NCBI RefSeq assembly: GCF_900188205.1
Contig: NZ_FZOH01000006.1
Coordinates: forward strand, 124,001-188,000
From: Geodermatophilus saharensis
GTDB taxonomy: Bacteria; Actinomycetota; Actinomycetes; Mycobacteriales; Geodermatophilaceae
Direction of reading: 5' to 3'
DNA: 64,000 nucleotides
Shown here: positions 53,271 through 62,146 of the stretch, piece after piece
Position numbering within the stretch: the first letter of the stretch is position 1
Layout: the number at the start of each line of letters is the position of its first letter
The notes under the pieces: generated by a model
Seen by the model: the letters and a program-made list of their open reading frames with translations, nothing else
Told to the model about the DNA's origin: nothing
Database searches by the model: none
Program-made: the position numbers and the translations under genes

Positions 53271-56009
53271 CTAGTGGGCGGCGGCGTCCCAGCTGCGGCC
53301 GATGCCGACCGAGACCTCCAGCGGCACCGACAGCTGCGCCGCGCCCGCCATCTCCCGGCGGACGATGGCCTCCAGCGCCTCCCGCTCCCCCGGCGCCACC
53401 TCGAGGACGAGCTCGTCGTGCACCTGCAGGAGCATCCGCGAGGCCAGGCCCTCGGCCTCGATGGCCCGCTCCACGCCGAGCATCGCGACCTTGATGACGT
53501 CGGCCGCCGAGCCCTGGATGGGCGCGTTGAGCGCCATCCGCTCGGCCATCTGCCGCCGCTGCCCGTTGTCGCTGGTCAGGTCCGGCAGGTAGCGCCGGCG
53601 GCCCAGGGTGGTCTCGGTGTAGCCGCTGAGCCGGGCCTCCTCGACGACGCCGTCGAGGTAGTCGCGGATCCCGCCGAAGCGCTCGAAGTAGGCGTGCATC
53701 TGCCCGCGCGCCTCCTCCGGGGTGATGCGCAGCTGCTGGGCCAGCCCGTAGGCGCTCAGTCCGTAGGCCAGGCCGTAGCTCATCGCCTTGATCCGGCGGC
53801 GCATCTCCGGGTCGACCTGCTCGATCGGGATGTCGTAGGCCCGCGAGGCGACGAAGGAGTGCAGGTCCTCCCCGGACGCGAACGCCTCGATGAGTCCCTC
53901 GTCGCCGGACAGGTGGGCCATGATCCGCATCTCGATCTGGCTGTAGTCCGCCGTCATCAGCGACTCGTGGCCGGCCCCGACCACGAACGCCTGCCGGATG
54001 CGGCGGCCCTCGGCGCTGCGGATCGGGATGTTCTGCAGGTTCGGGTCGATGGAGGACAGCCGGCCGGTGGCGGCCACGGTCTGCTGGAACGTGGTGTGGA
54101 TGCGCCCGGCGTCGTCGACCATCGGGATCAGGCCGTCGATGACCGTGCGCAGCCGGGTGACGTCGCGGTGGCGCAGCAGGTGCTCGAGGAAGGGGTGCCC
54201 GGTCTGCGCCAGCAGCCAGGTGAGGGCGTCGGCGTCGGTGGTGTACCCGGACTTGATCTTCTTCGTCTTGGGCAGGCCCAGCTCGTCGAAGAGCACCGCC
54301 TGCAGCTGCTTGGGGGAGCCGAGGTTGATCTCGTGGCCGATCACCGCGTACGCCTCGGCGGCCGCCGCGGCCACGCCGTCGGCGAACTCCCGCTGCAGCT
54401 CGGCGAGCAGGTCGGTGTCGACGGCGATGCCCCGCTGCTCCATCCGCGCCAGCACCCGGGTCAGCGGCAGCTCGAGCTCGTCGAGCAGGTGGTCGCCGCC
54501 CTTCTGGCCGAGCACCTGCTCTAGGGCGTCGGAGAGGTCGTTGACCGCGACGGCCTTGAGGACGTCGGCGTGCGCGGCCTCGGCGGCGAGGTCTTCCTCG
54601 CTCGGGCCCATGCCGTCGAGGGTCAGCTGCGCCTCGGGGGCCGCGTCGTCCTTGAGCTCGCGGCGCAGGTACCGCACGGCGAGGTCGGCGAGGTCGAAGG
54701 AGCGCTGCCCGGGCGTGGCCAGGTAGGCCGCGAGTGCGGTGTCGCTGACCAGGCCCTGCAGGTCCCAGCCCCGGGCCCACACCGCCAGCAGCGGGCCCTT
54801 GACGTCGTGGGCGACCTTCTCGGCCGCCGGGTCGGCCAGCCAGCCGGCCAGCGCCTGCTCGTCGGCGGCGTCGAGGTCGGGGCCGCAGTCGACGAAGACG
54901 GCGTGGTCGTCGGCGGCGGCCAGCGCCAGGCCGGCCAGCTCACCGGTGCCCCGCCCCCACGTGCCGCGGAACACCAGGCCGGTGCGGCCGGTGCGGGCGT
55001 GCGCGTCGAGCCAGGCGCCCAGCCCGCCGGCGGGGACGTCGTCGGCGGTGACGTCGAAGCCGCCCTCGACCTCCGGCTCGGCGCTGCTCAGCGTGGCGAA
55101 GAGCCGGTCGCGCAGCACGCGGAACTGCAGGTTGTCGAAGAGGGTGTGCACCTCGTTGCGGTCCCACGCGCGCACCGCGAGGTCCTGCGGGCCCACCTCG
55201 AGGGGCACCGCCCGGTCGAGCTCGGTGAGCCGCCGGTTCTGCAGCACCGAGGACAGGTGCTCGCGCAGCTTCTCGCCGACCTTGCCCTTGACGGTGTCGA
55301 CGCGGTCGACGAGCTCGTCGAGGGAGCCGTACTCGCGGACCCACTTGGCCGCGGTCTTCTCCCCCACGCTCGGGATGCTGGGCAGGTTGTCGCTCGGGTC
55401 GCCCCGCAGCGCGGCGAAGTCGGGGTACTGCTGCGGCGTCAGCCCGTACTTGGCCTCGACCTCCTCCGGGGTGAACCGGGTGAGGTCGGAGACGCCCTTG
55501 CGCGGGTAGAGCACGGTGACGTGCTCGTTGACCAGCTGCAGGGCGTCGCGGTCGCCGGTGCAGATGAGCACGTCCATGCCCTGCTCGACGGCCTGCACGG
55601 TGAGGGTGGCGATGACGTCGTCGGCCTCGAAGCCCTCGGCGGTCACGACCGGGACGTGCAGCGCCGCCAGCACCTCCTGGATGAGGCTCACCTGGCCGCG
55701 GAAGTCGGTGGGGCTCTCGGTGCGGTTGGCCTTGTACTCGGCGTAGATCTCGTTGCGGAAGGTCTTGCGCCCGACGTCGAAGGCCACGGCGAGGTGCGTG
55801 GGCTGCTCGTCGCGCAGCACGTTGATCAGCATCGACGTGAAGCCGTAGACGGCGTTGGTCGGCTGTCCGGTCGTGGTGGAGAAGTTCTCCACCGGGAGCG
55901 CGAAGAACGCCCGGTAGGCCAGCGAGTGCCCGTCGAGCAGCAGCAGCCGCGGCCGCGTCTCCGGACTGGAGGGGACGGTGGGCGCGGGGGTGGTCACCGG
56001 AGCGGACAT
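53271..56009 (-). CDS. polA: DNA polymerase I
   Basis: A 912-residue Pol I. N-terminal 5'-3' exonuclease with LLLLDGHSLAYRAFFALP and the helix-hairpin region ALRGDPSDNLPSIPSVGEKT; a central domain in the position of the 3'-5' exonuclease that lacks its usual acidic residues, as in other actinobacterial Pol I; and the polymerase domain with motif A DYSQIEMRIMAHLSGD, motif B RRRIKAMSYGLAYGLSAYGL and motif C LLQVHDELVLEV. It fills gaps in replication and repair. ATG 56009; the frame is open further upstream without support. Confidence 0.95.
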   Translation of the reverse strand: MSAPVTTPAPTVPSSPETRPRLLLLDGHSLAYRAFFALPVENFSTTTGQPTNAVYGFTSMLINVLRDEQPTHLAVAFDVGRKTFRNEIYAEYKANRTESPTDFRGQVSLIQEVLAALHVPVVTAEGFEADDVIATLTVQAVEQGMDVLICTGDRDALQLVNEHVTVLYPRKGVSDLTRFTPEEVEAKYGLTPQQYPDFAALRGDPSDNLPSIPSVGEKTAAKWVREYGSLDELVDRVDTVKGKVGEKLREHLSSVLQNRRLTELDRAVPLEVGPQDLAVRAWDRNEVHTLFDNLQFRVLRDRLFATLSSAEPEVEGGFDVTADDVPAGGLGAWLDAHARTGRTGLVFRGTWGRGTGELAGLALAAADDHAVFVDCGPDLDAADEQALAGWLADPAAEKVAHDVKGPLLAVWARGWDLQGLVSDTALAAYLATPGQRSFDLADLAVRYLRRELKDDAAPEAQLTLDGMGPSEEDLAAEAAHADVLKAVAVNDLSDALEQVLGQKGGDHLLDELELPLTRVLARMEQRGIAVDTDLLAELQREFADGVAAAAAEAYAVIGHEINLGSPKQLQAVLFDELGLPKTKKIKSGYTTDADALTWLLAQTGHPFLEHLLRHRDVTRLRTVIDGLIPMVDDAGRIHTTFQQTVAATGRLSSIDPNLQNIPIRSAEGRRIRQAFVVGAGHESLMTADYSQIEMRIMAHLSGDEGLIEAFASGEDLHSFVASRAYDIPIEQVDPEMRRRIKAMSYGLAYGLSAYGLAQQLRITPEEARGQMHAYFERFGGIRDYLDGVVEEARLSGYTETTLGRRRYLPDLTSDNGQRRQMAERMALNAPIQGSAADVIKVAMLGVERAIEAEGLASRMLLQVHDELVLEVAPGEREALEAIVRREMAGAAQLSVPLEVSVGIGRSWDAAAH

Positions 56010-56067
56010 CACCGGTGATCGTATGTCGGGCCACCGACGTCCACGGTCGATGGCTAGCGTCCCGGGG

Positions 56068-56472
56068 ATGACCACACCTGCCCCCGACTGGCTGCCGCTG
56101 ACCGAGCCGGGACCGCTCGACGACAAGCTGGGCATCCGCATCGTCGACTTCACGCCCGACCGCCTCGTCGCCACCATGCCGGTGGAGGGCAACCAGCAGC
56201 CCTTCGGCCTGCTGCACGGCGGCGCCACCTGCGCCCTGGTGGAGTCGGTCGGGTCGTGGGCGGCGGCGATCAACGCCGGGCCGGGCCGCAAGGCCGTCGG
56301 CGTCGAGCTCAACGCCAGCTACCTGCGCGCGGCCACCTCGGGCACGGTCACCGCCGTCTGCACCCCCGCCCGCATCGGGCGGACACTGTCGACGTTCCTC
56401 GTCCAGGTCACCGACGAGGCCGGCCGCACCACCGCCACCGCCCGGCTGACCTGCGCGGTCGTCCCCGCCTGA
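56068..56472 (+). CDS. PaaI-family hotdog thioesterase
   Basis: A 134-residue hotdog-fold acyl-CoA thioesterase. The family signature is in PFGLLHGGATCALVESVGSW, followed by AVGVELNASYLRAATSG. Proteins of this type hydrolyse acyl-CoA, including phenylacetyl-CoA side products. It is divergent from polA across about 58 bp. ATG 56068 follows GGGG. Convergent with the GNAT gene downstream. Confidence 0.85.
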   Translation: MTTPAPDWLPLTEPGPLDDKLGIRIVDFTPDRLVATMPVEGNQQPFGLLHGGATCALVESVGSWAAAINAGPGRKAVGVELNASYLRAATSGTVTAVCTPARIGRTLSTFLVQVTDEAGRTTATARLTCAVVPA

Positions 56473-56489
56473 CCCGGCGGGGCCTTCCC

Positions 56490-57119
56490 TCAGCGCTCGA
56501 CGGCGACGGGCAGCGCCCGCGACGGCAGGGGACGGCGGCGGGGCAGCCGGCGCGGCACGGGCAGCCCGCTGCGCTGCCAGGTCGCCAGCGCCCGGCTCAG
56601 CGTCTCCCGCGGCACGATCCGGCGGGTGGTCAGCGGCGCGAAGCCCATCCGCGCGAAGAACCGCTGCCGCTCGGCCTCGTGCCCGCCCACCGAGGCGACC
56701 ACGTGCAGCGCCCCGAGCTCCCCGGCGTAGGCGGCCGCGGCGGCCAGCAGCGCGGTGCCCGCGCCGCGGCGGCGGTGCTCGCGGTGGACGACGAGGTTGT
56801 CGACGGTGACCTGCGGGACGCCGAGCACCGTCGACAGCGGGTCGAGCCCCAGCACAGCCAGACCCACGACGGCCTCACCGGCGGAGTCGGCACCCGGCGC
56901 GTTGGCCCCCGGGAGGACGGCGAGGACGACGCAGTGGCCGGGGTCGGACAGCAGCCGGCGGAACCCCACCGCCGCGGCGGCGCCCGGGGTCTGCCCGGTG
57001 AGCACCCCCTCGGCGTGCGCCTCGGCCCGGTGCTGGCGCACCAGCGCGAGGACCGCGGGCAGGTCCTCCGGGCGAGCCGTGCGCGTGCTGACGCGGGACC
57101 ACTGACCGTTTGCTGGCAC
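56490..57119 (-). CDS. GNAT-family N-acetyltransferase
   Basis: A 209-residue GNAT. The acetyl-CoA loop R-x2-G-x-G is in VHREHRRRGAGTALLAAA, preceded by the conserved NLVV strand. The C-terminal 35 residues are Arg/Pro-rich and outside the fold. GTG 57119 has GGAGGA 6 nt upstream, better than the longer frame to 57155. Substrate unknown. Convergent with the thioesterase gene (18 nt between stops). Confidence 0.8.
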   Translation of the reverse strand: MPANGQWSRVSTRTARPEDLPAVLALVRQHRAEAHAEGVLTGQTPGAAAAVGFRRLLSDPGHCVVLAVLPGANAPGADSAGEAVVGLAVLGLDPLSTVLGVPQVTVDNLVVHREHRRRGAGTALLAAAAAYAGELGALHVVASVGGHEAERQRFFARMGFAPLTTRRIVPRETLSRALATWQRSGLPVPRRLPRRRPLPSRALPVAVER

Positions 57120-57282
57120 GGGAGTCCTCCCCTGGGCGGTGCCGGGATCGTGCACCCGGCAGCGCCCCGGACCCCCGCCGACGCGCCGGGACGGGACGGG
57201 AGTGACACCTGCCGACGGTCCCCGCAGGTCGCGCTCAGGTCACAGCACGGCGTCGGGGGGTGGGGACCCAAGGCCCCTGGGT

Positions 57283-57334
57283 TACCGTCACGCCCCACCG
57301 CACGCTGTGACGGTCGGCACTGCCGTGCCCGTCA
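57283..57334 (+). promoter_or_regulatory. livH promoter -10 and leader hairpin
   Basis: TACCGT (57283-57288) is a candidate -10 box. A stem follows at 57307-57334: GTGACGG-TC-GGCAC pairs with GTGCC-CGTCAC with a 2-nt bulge. A hairpin 37 nt before the first liv gene could be regulatory or simply structural. Confidence 0.35.
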
Positions 57335-57370
57335 CCGCTCATCAGGCACTGCCACGACCAGGGAGGTTGT

Positions 57371-58702
57371 GTGAGGCACCCGTCAGCCACTGCCGGGCCA
57401 CCTCGGCCGCACCGGAGCGCGATCCGCCCGGGCCCGGGGACCGCCCGGAGGGTGCTGCTCCGGCTCCTGCTGGTGCTCGTCGCCACCACGGGGCTCGCCG
57501 TACTGGTCCCCGGCGTCGCCAGCGCCGAGGGCGAGCAGGTCCTCGGGACGCTGCAGACCAGCCGGTCCGGCCCCATCGAGGGCGTCGAGGTCACCGTCAC
57601 CACCGCCGCCGGCGAGGAGGTCGACAGCGTCGAGAGCGACGAGGACGGCCGCTGGTCGGTCGACCTGCCCGGCCCCGGCGACTACGTCGTCACCATCGAC
57701 GAGGACGGCCTGCCCGAGGGCGTGAAGCTGGCCGGCACCGACAACCGCACGGTCACCGTGGCCGAGGGCCGCCGCGAGCCGGTGATCATCGGCCTCGAGG
57801 ACGGCAGCCGGGGTGGCGGCGGAGGCACCGTCCGCGCCGTCCAGCTCCTCGTCGACGGCATCCGCTTCGGCCTGCTGATCGCGATGGCCGCCGTCGGCCT
57901 GTCGCTGATCTTCGGCACCACCGGGCTGACCAACTTCGCGCACGGCGAGCTGGTCACCATCGGGGCGATCGTCGCCTGGTACGTCAACGTGCAGGGCGGC
58001 GTCCCGCTGATCCCCGCCACGCTGATCGCGATGGTGGCCGGCGCCGCCGTCGGCGCACTCAACGAGCTGGGGCTCTGGCGGCCGCTGCGCCGCCGCGGCA
58101 CCGGGCTCATCGCGGCCCTGGTCGTGTCCATCGGCCTGTCGCTGCTGCTGCGCTACCTCATCCAGATCGTCTACGGCGGGCGGTCGAGCCCGTACCAGGT
58201 GGCCACCGGCCGCGCCGTCGACTACGGCCTCTTCACGCTGACCAACCGGGCGCTCATCTCGATCGTCGTGTCGGTCGTCGTCCTGGTGCTGGTGGCCGTG
58301 ATGCTCCAGCGCACCAAGATCGGCAAGGCCATGCGGGCGGTCGCCGACAACCGCGACCTCGCGGCGTCGTCGGGCATCGACGTCAACCGCGTGATCCTCG
58401 TGGTCTGGATGATGGGCGGCGCGCTGGCCGCCCTGGGCGGCGTCCTGCTGGGGTTGTCCGACCAGGTGCAGTGGGACATGGGCTTCCGCCTGCTGCTGCT
58501 CATGTTCGCCGGCGTCACCCTCGGTGGCCTCGGCACCGCCTACGGCGCCCTCGTGGGCAGCCTGATCGTGGGGATCTTCGTGCAGATGTCGACCCTCGTC
58601 ATCCCGAACGACGTCAAGTACGTCGGCGGGCTGCTGCTCCTGATCGTCATCCTCGTCATCCGGCCCCAGGGGATCCTGGGCAGCCGCGTCCGGATCGGCT
58701 GA
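57371..58702 (+). CDS. livH: Branched-chain amino acid-type ABC permease LivH with extra N-terminal secreted domain
   Basis: A 443-residue permease. The C-terminal two thirds (about 155-443) are the LivH core with eight or so helices and the family segment GLSLIFGTTGLTNFAHGELV and the cytosolic loop ALAALGGVLLGLSDQVQWDM. Before it are a signal peptide (1-52, cleavage after VASA) and a beta-rich external domain of about 95 residues (GPIEGVEVTVTTAAGEEV, then SDEDGRWSVDLPGPGDYVV) resembling a carboxypeptidase-regulatory/Ig-like fold. That domain is not part of ordinary LivH. GTG start after GGGAGG. First gene of livHMGF. Confidence 0.85.
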   Translation: MRHPSATAGPPRPHRSAIRPGPGTARRVLLRLLLVLVATTGLAVLVPGVASAEGEQVLGTLQTSRSGPIEGVEVTVTTAAGEEVDSVESDEDGRWSVDLPGPGDYVVTIDEDGLPEGVKLAGTDNRTVTVAEGRREPVIIGLEDGSRGGGGGTVRAVQLLVDGIRFGLLIAMAAVGLSLIFGTTGLTNFAHGELVTIGAIVAWYVNVQGGVPLIPATLIAMVAGAAVGALNELGLWRPLRRRGTGLIAALVVSIGLSLLLRYLIQIVYGGRSSPYQVATGRAVDYGLFTLTNRALISIVVSVVVLVLVAVMLQRTKIGKAMRAVADNRDLAASSGIDVNRVILVVWMMGGALAALGGVLLGLSDQVQWDMGFRLLLLMFAGVTLGGLGTAYGALVGSLIVGIFVQMSTLVIPNDVKYVGGLLLLIVILVIRPQGILGSRVRIG

Positions 58703-58705
58703 GCC

Positions 58706-59704
58706 ATGGGTGACCTCCTCGACGCGCTGGCCGTCGCCCTCAAGGCCGGCCTCGGCTTCCAGGCGATCTTCTTCGCGCTGCTGGCCATCGGCATCAACGT
58801 GCAGTTCGGCTACGCCGGGCTGCTCAACTTCGGGCAGATCGCCTTCGCCCTGGTCGGTGGCTTCGGCATCGCCATCTCGGTGAGCAAGTGGGGCCTGAAC
58901 TTCTGGGTCGGCGTGGTCATCGGCCTCGCCGCCGCCGTCGTCCTCGCCCTGCTGCTGGGTCTGCCGACCCTGCGGCTGCGCGCGGACTACCTGGCCATCG
59001 CCACGATCGCCACGGCGGAGGGCCTGCGGCTGCTGTTCCGTTCGGTGTCGGCCACCCCGGTCACCAACGGCACCCGCGGCCTGTCGGCCTTCAACGGCGA
59101 CTTCATCGCCCTGGCCCCGTGGGCGACCAACGAGCGGTACCGGATCCTCGGCACGAGCTGGTCCGGCGGTGAGCTGTGGGTCGCCCTGGTCGGCTGGGCC
59201 CTGGTGATCCTGTCCTGCCTGCTGGTGTGGGCGCTCATGCGCAGCCCGTGGGGCCGCGTGCTCAAGTCCATCCGCGAGGACGAGGACGCCGTCCGCTCGC
59301 TGGGCAAGAACGTCTACGTCTACAAGATGCAGGCCCTCGTGCTCGGCGGGATCCTCGGCGCCCTCGGCGGCATGGTCTACGCCGTCGGCACCGGCTCGGC
59401 CGTCCCCGACCAGTACCAGAACGCCAACACGTTCCTGGCCTACGCCGCCCTGATCCTCGGCGGTGCCGCCCGGGTGCTCGGGCCGGTCGTCGGGTCCATC
59501 GTGCTGCTGTTCATCCTGCAGTTCGCCGACACCGGCCTGCGGCTGCTCATCGACAACGGCGTCATCCCCGAGGGGCTGCTGTCCTCCACCGACGTGGCAC
59601 AGATCCGCTTCGTGCTCGTGGGTATCGGGCTCATGCTGTTGCTGGTCTTCCGGCCACAGGGCATCTTCGGCGACCGACGAGAGGTGATGCTCGATGCGCG
59701 CTGA
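58706..59704 (+). CDS. livM: Branched-chain amino acid ABC transporter permease LivM
   Basis: A 332-residue permease with about nine helices and the LivM signatures GYAGLLNFGQIAFALVGGFG and TLRLRADYLAIATIATAEGL. It pairs with LivH to form the transmembrane channel. ATG 3 nt after livH's stop; its 3' end overlaps livG by 11 nt. Confidence 0.92.
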   Translation: MGDLLDALAVALKAGLGFQAIFFALLAIGINVQFGYAGLLNFGQIAFALVGGFGIAISVSKWGLNFWVGVVIGLAAAVVLALLLGLPTLRLRADYLAIATIATAEGLRLLFRSVSATPVTNGTRGLSAFNGDFIALAPWATNERYRILGTSWSGGELWVALVGWALVILSCLLVWALMRSPWGRVLKSIREDEDAVRSLGKNVYVYKMQALVLGGILGALGGMVYAVGTGSAVPDQYQNANTFLAYAALILGGAARVLGPVVGSIVLLFILQFADTGLRLLIDNGVIPEGLLSSTDVAQIRFVLVGIGLMLLLVFRPQGIFGDRREVMLDAR

Positions 59705-60770
59705 CCCCAACCCCCACGGCGCCACGGCGTCCGGCTCCGGCGCCTCGGGTGCCGGAGCGGCCGGCGCCGGCGCGCCGGGGGCCCCCCTGCAGAAGCCCTC
59801 CGGCTGGCAGCGCGGGGACGCCCCCCAGCGGCTGGCGCAGACGGCGCTGCGGGACGTCCCCTGGGAGGTCGGCGTCGCCAAGCCCGACCCGGCGATCGTC
59901 GTCGACGGCGTGACCCGGACCTTCGGCGGCCTGACGGCGGTCGCCGTCGACCACCTCGAGGTGCAGCGCGGCGGCATCACCGGCCTGATCGGGCCCAACG
60001 GCGCGGGCAAGACGACGCTGTTCAACCTGCTGACCGGCTTCGACCAGCCCAACACCGGCAGCTGGGAGTTCGACGGCCGGCCGCTGGGCAAGCTCGCGCC
60101 GCACCAGGTCGCCCGCCTCGGCGTCGTCCGGACCTTCCAGCTCACCAAGGCGCTGTCCCGGCTGACCGTGCTGCAGAACATGCTGCTCGGCGCCCAGGGG
60201 CAGCGCGGGGAGAGCTTCTGGCGCGCCCTGGTGCCCGGCACCTGGAAGTCGCAGGAGCAGGCCAACACCGAGAAGGCCATGGACCTGCTGCGGCGGTTCA
60301 AGCTCGACGCCAAGAAGGACGACTTCGCCGGAACCCTCTCCGGAGGTCAGCGCAAGCTGCTGGAGATGGCGCGGGCGCTGATGAGCGACCCGAAGGTCGT
60401 CATGCTCGACGAGCCGATGGCCGGGGTGAACCCCGCCCTGACGCAGAGCCTGCTCGGCCACGTCAAGGACCTCCGCGAGGAGGGCATGACGGTGATCTTC
60501 GTCGAGCACGACATGGACGTCGTCCGGGACATCAGCGACTGGGTCGTCGTCATGGCCGCCGGCAGGGTGATCGCCGAGGGGCCGCCGGAGTCGATCAGCC
60601 AGAACCAGGCCGTCGTCGACGCCTACCTCGGGGCGCACCACGACGCGCCGCTCACCGTCGAGGAGGAGGACCAGGTCCTCGCCCAGGCCGAGCGGGAGAT
60701 CGCCCGCGAGGAGCACGGGGGCGGCGACGTGCTCCGGTCCGACACCACCACCGGGAAGGGCGAGCGATGA
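59694..60770 (+). CDS. livG: Branched-chain amino acid ABC transporter ATP-binding protein LivG
   Basis: A 358-residue ATPase with Walker A LIGPNGAGKTT, signature LSGGQRKLLEMARAL and Walker B VVMLDEPMAGVNP, and a long Gly/Ala N-terminal extension (1-65) not found in standard LivG. The C-terminal 35 residues are a charged tail. Powers the permease together with LivF. Starts inside livM (overlap 11 nt); stop overlaps the livF start (ATGA). Confidence 0.92.
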   Translation: MRADPNPHGATASGSGASGAGAAGAGAPGAPLQKPSGWQRGDAPQRLAQTALRDVPWEVGVAKPDPAIVVDGVTRTFGGLTAVAVDHLEVQRGGITGLIGPNGAGKTTLFNLLTGFDQPNTGSWEFDGRPLGKLAPHQVARLGVVRTFQLTKALSRLTVLQNMLLGAQGQRGESFWRALVPGTWKSQEQANTEKAMDLLRRFKLDAKKDDFAGTLSGGQRKLLEMARALMSDPKVVMLDEPMAGVNPALTQSLLGHVKDLREEGMTVIFVEHDMDVVRDISDWVVVMAAGRVIAEGPPESISQNQAVVDAYLGAHHDAPLTVEEEDQVLAQAEREIAREEHGGGDVLRSDTTTGKGER

Positions 60771-61621
60771 GCGAGCCGCTGTTCGAGGTCGACGAGTCCG
60801 GCGAGGACCGCACCCGCGCCGACGAGGTCGCCACCACGACGACCCTCTCCCCCGCGGAGAAGGCCGCCACCCGCGAGGAGCACCTGCGCCTCGCCGAGGG
60901 GGCCCTGGTCCGCGCCGACGACCTCGTCGCCGGCTACGTGCCCGGCGTCAACATCCTGCGGGGCTGCGACTTCTACCTGCAGGACGGCGAGCTGGTCGGG
61001 ATCATCGGCCCCAACGGCGCCGGCAAGTCCACGCTGCTCAAGACGCTGTTCGGGCTCATCCCGGTGCGCTCGGGCTCGGTGAAGCTGCGCGGGGAGGACA
61101 TCACCTCCGCGCCGGCGCACCGGCTGGTGTCGATGGGCGTGGGGTACGTGCCGCAGAACAACAACGTGTTCCCCTCGCTCACCATCGAGGAGAACATGCA
61201 GATGGGCGTCTACCTGCGGCCGCGGACGTTCAAGGAGCGCTTCGACTACGTCATCGACCTGTTCCCCCTGCTCGGGGAGCGCCGCAAGGGCAAGGCCGGG
61301 GCGCTGTCGGGCGGTGAGCGGCAGATGGTCGCCATGGGCCGGGCGCTGATGATGGACCCGTCGGTGCTGCTGCTCGACGAGCCGTCGGCCGGCCTCTCCC
61401 CCGCCTACCAGGACGAGGTGTTCATCCGCTGCCGGCGGATCAACGCCACCGGCGTGTCGATCATCATGGTCGAGCAGAACGCCCGCCGCTGCCTGCAGAT
61501 CTGCGACCGCGGCTACGTGCTCGACCAGGGCCGCAACGCCTATACCGACACCGGCCGGTCGCTCATGACCGACCCGAAGGTGATCGAGCTCTACCTGGGG
61601 ACCCTCGCCAAGGCGCAGTGA
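60767..61621 (+). CDS. livF: Branched-chain amino acid ABC transporter ATP-binding protein LivF
   Basis: A 284-residue ATPase with Walker A IIGPNGAGKST, signature LSGGERQMVAMGRAL and Walker B VLLLDEPSAGLSP, and about 40 N-terminal residues beyond the usual LivF start. Last gene of the transporter operon, followed by a hairpin. ATGA overlap with livG. Confidence 0.92.
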   Translation: MSEPLFEVDESGEDRTRADEVATTTTLSPAEKAATREEHLRLAEGALVRADDLVAGYVPGVNILRGCDFYLQDGELVGIIGPNGAGKSTLLKTLFGLIPVRSGSVKLRGEDITSAPAHRLVSMGVGYVPQNNNVFPSLTIEENMQMGVYLRPRTFKERFDYVIDLFPLLGERRKGKAGALSGGERQMVAMGRALMMDPSVLLLDEPSAGLSPAYQDEVFIRCRRINATGVSIIMVEQNARRCLQICDRGYVLDQGRNAYTDTGRSLMTDPKVIELYLGTLAKAQ

Positions 61622-61652
61622 TCCCCGGAGGGTCATCCCTCCCGACCGACGA

Positions 61653-61686
61653 CGAGGCCGGCGTCCCCCTGGGGGCGCCGGCCTCG
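61653..61686 (+). terminator. liv operon terminator
   Basis: Arms 61653-61668 and 61671-61686, complementary with one G-U pair, 32 nt after the livF stop. Confidence 0.65.
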
Positions 61687-61795
61687 CTCGTGCTGCCCGC
61701 CGGAGGGGCCGGCCGCCCGCGCTCTGGCCGCCCGCCGGTCGTAGGCCGGCCGGAGGCACGGTCCGGGCGTGGGCGGCGACCACCACCCCCACCGC

Positions 61796-61837
61796 GCGGT
61801 GCCCGACCTCGCGCCGCGGGGTGGGGTCGGGCACCGC
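61796..61837. other. Additional hairpin in the livF-livK gap
   Basis: Perfect 13-bp arms GCGGTGCCCGACC (61796-61808) and GGTCGGGCACCGC (61825-61837), 16-nt loop. The 525-bp gap between livF and the convergent substrate-binding gene holds three hairpins and no gene-like frame. This middle one could be a stable small RNA or a leftover of a lost gene. Confidence 0.4.
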
Positions 61838-62060
61838 AGGGCGAGGCCGCGGCGTCCGACGGGATCCCCGGGGCCTGGATGCCCGCGAGCGACGGCGCCC
61901 GGTCGGACCCGCCGCGCGTCCCCCGCCGCCGTCCCGGCTCACCGAAGCGCGTCCTGACTCGGCGTCGACGGTGAGCCAGGACGCGGCACGATCAGCCGAC
62001 CTGATCGGGCCGCGGACGACGAGGGGTGCCCGGCCGACCGTGGCGCCCCCGGACAGCACA

Positions 62061-62094
62061 GCGGCCCGGCACCCCCTGAGGGGTACCGGGCCGC
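62061..62094 (-). terminator. Terminator of the substrate-binding protein gene
   Basis: Arms 62061-62075 and 62080-62094 with one mismatch and a CTGA loop, about 50 nt beyond the stop codon of the substrate-binding lipoprotein. Confidence 0.6.
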
Positions 62095-62146
62095 TGCCGG
62101 GTGGTGCGAGGTCAGCGCTGTGCTCTCACAGCGCTCCCAGGGGCGC

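Noticed and set aside
53271-56009. Missing 3'-5' exonuclease residues in polA as evidence of gene decay
   Set aside because: Actinobacterial Pol I proteins commonly lack this activity; the rest of the protein is intact.
57383-60313. Very long minus-strand frame (976 codons) opposite livHMG
   Set aside because: Antisense shadow of the transporter genes: it is rich in His, Asp, Gln and Gly and has no recognised domain, while the plus strand holds clear ABC transporter genes.
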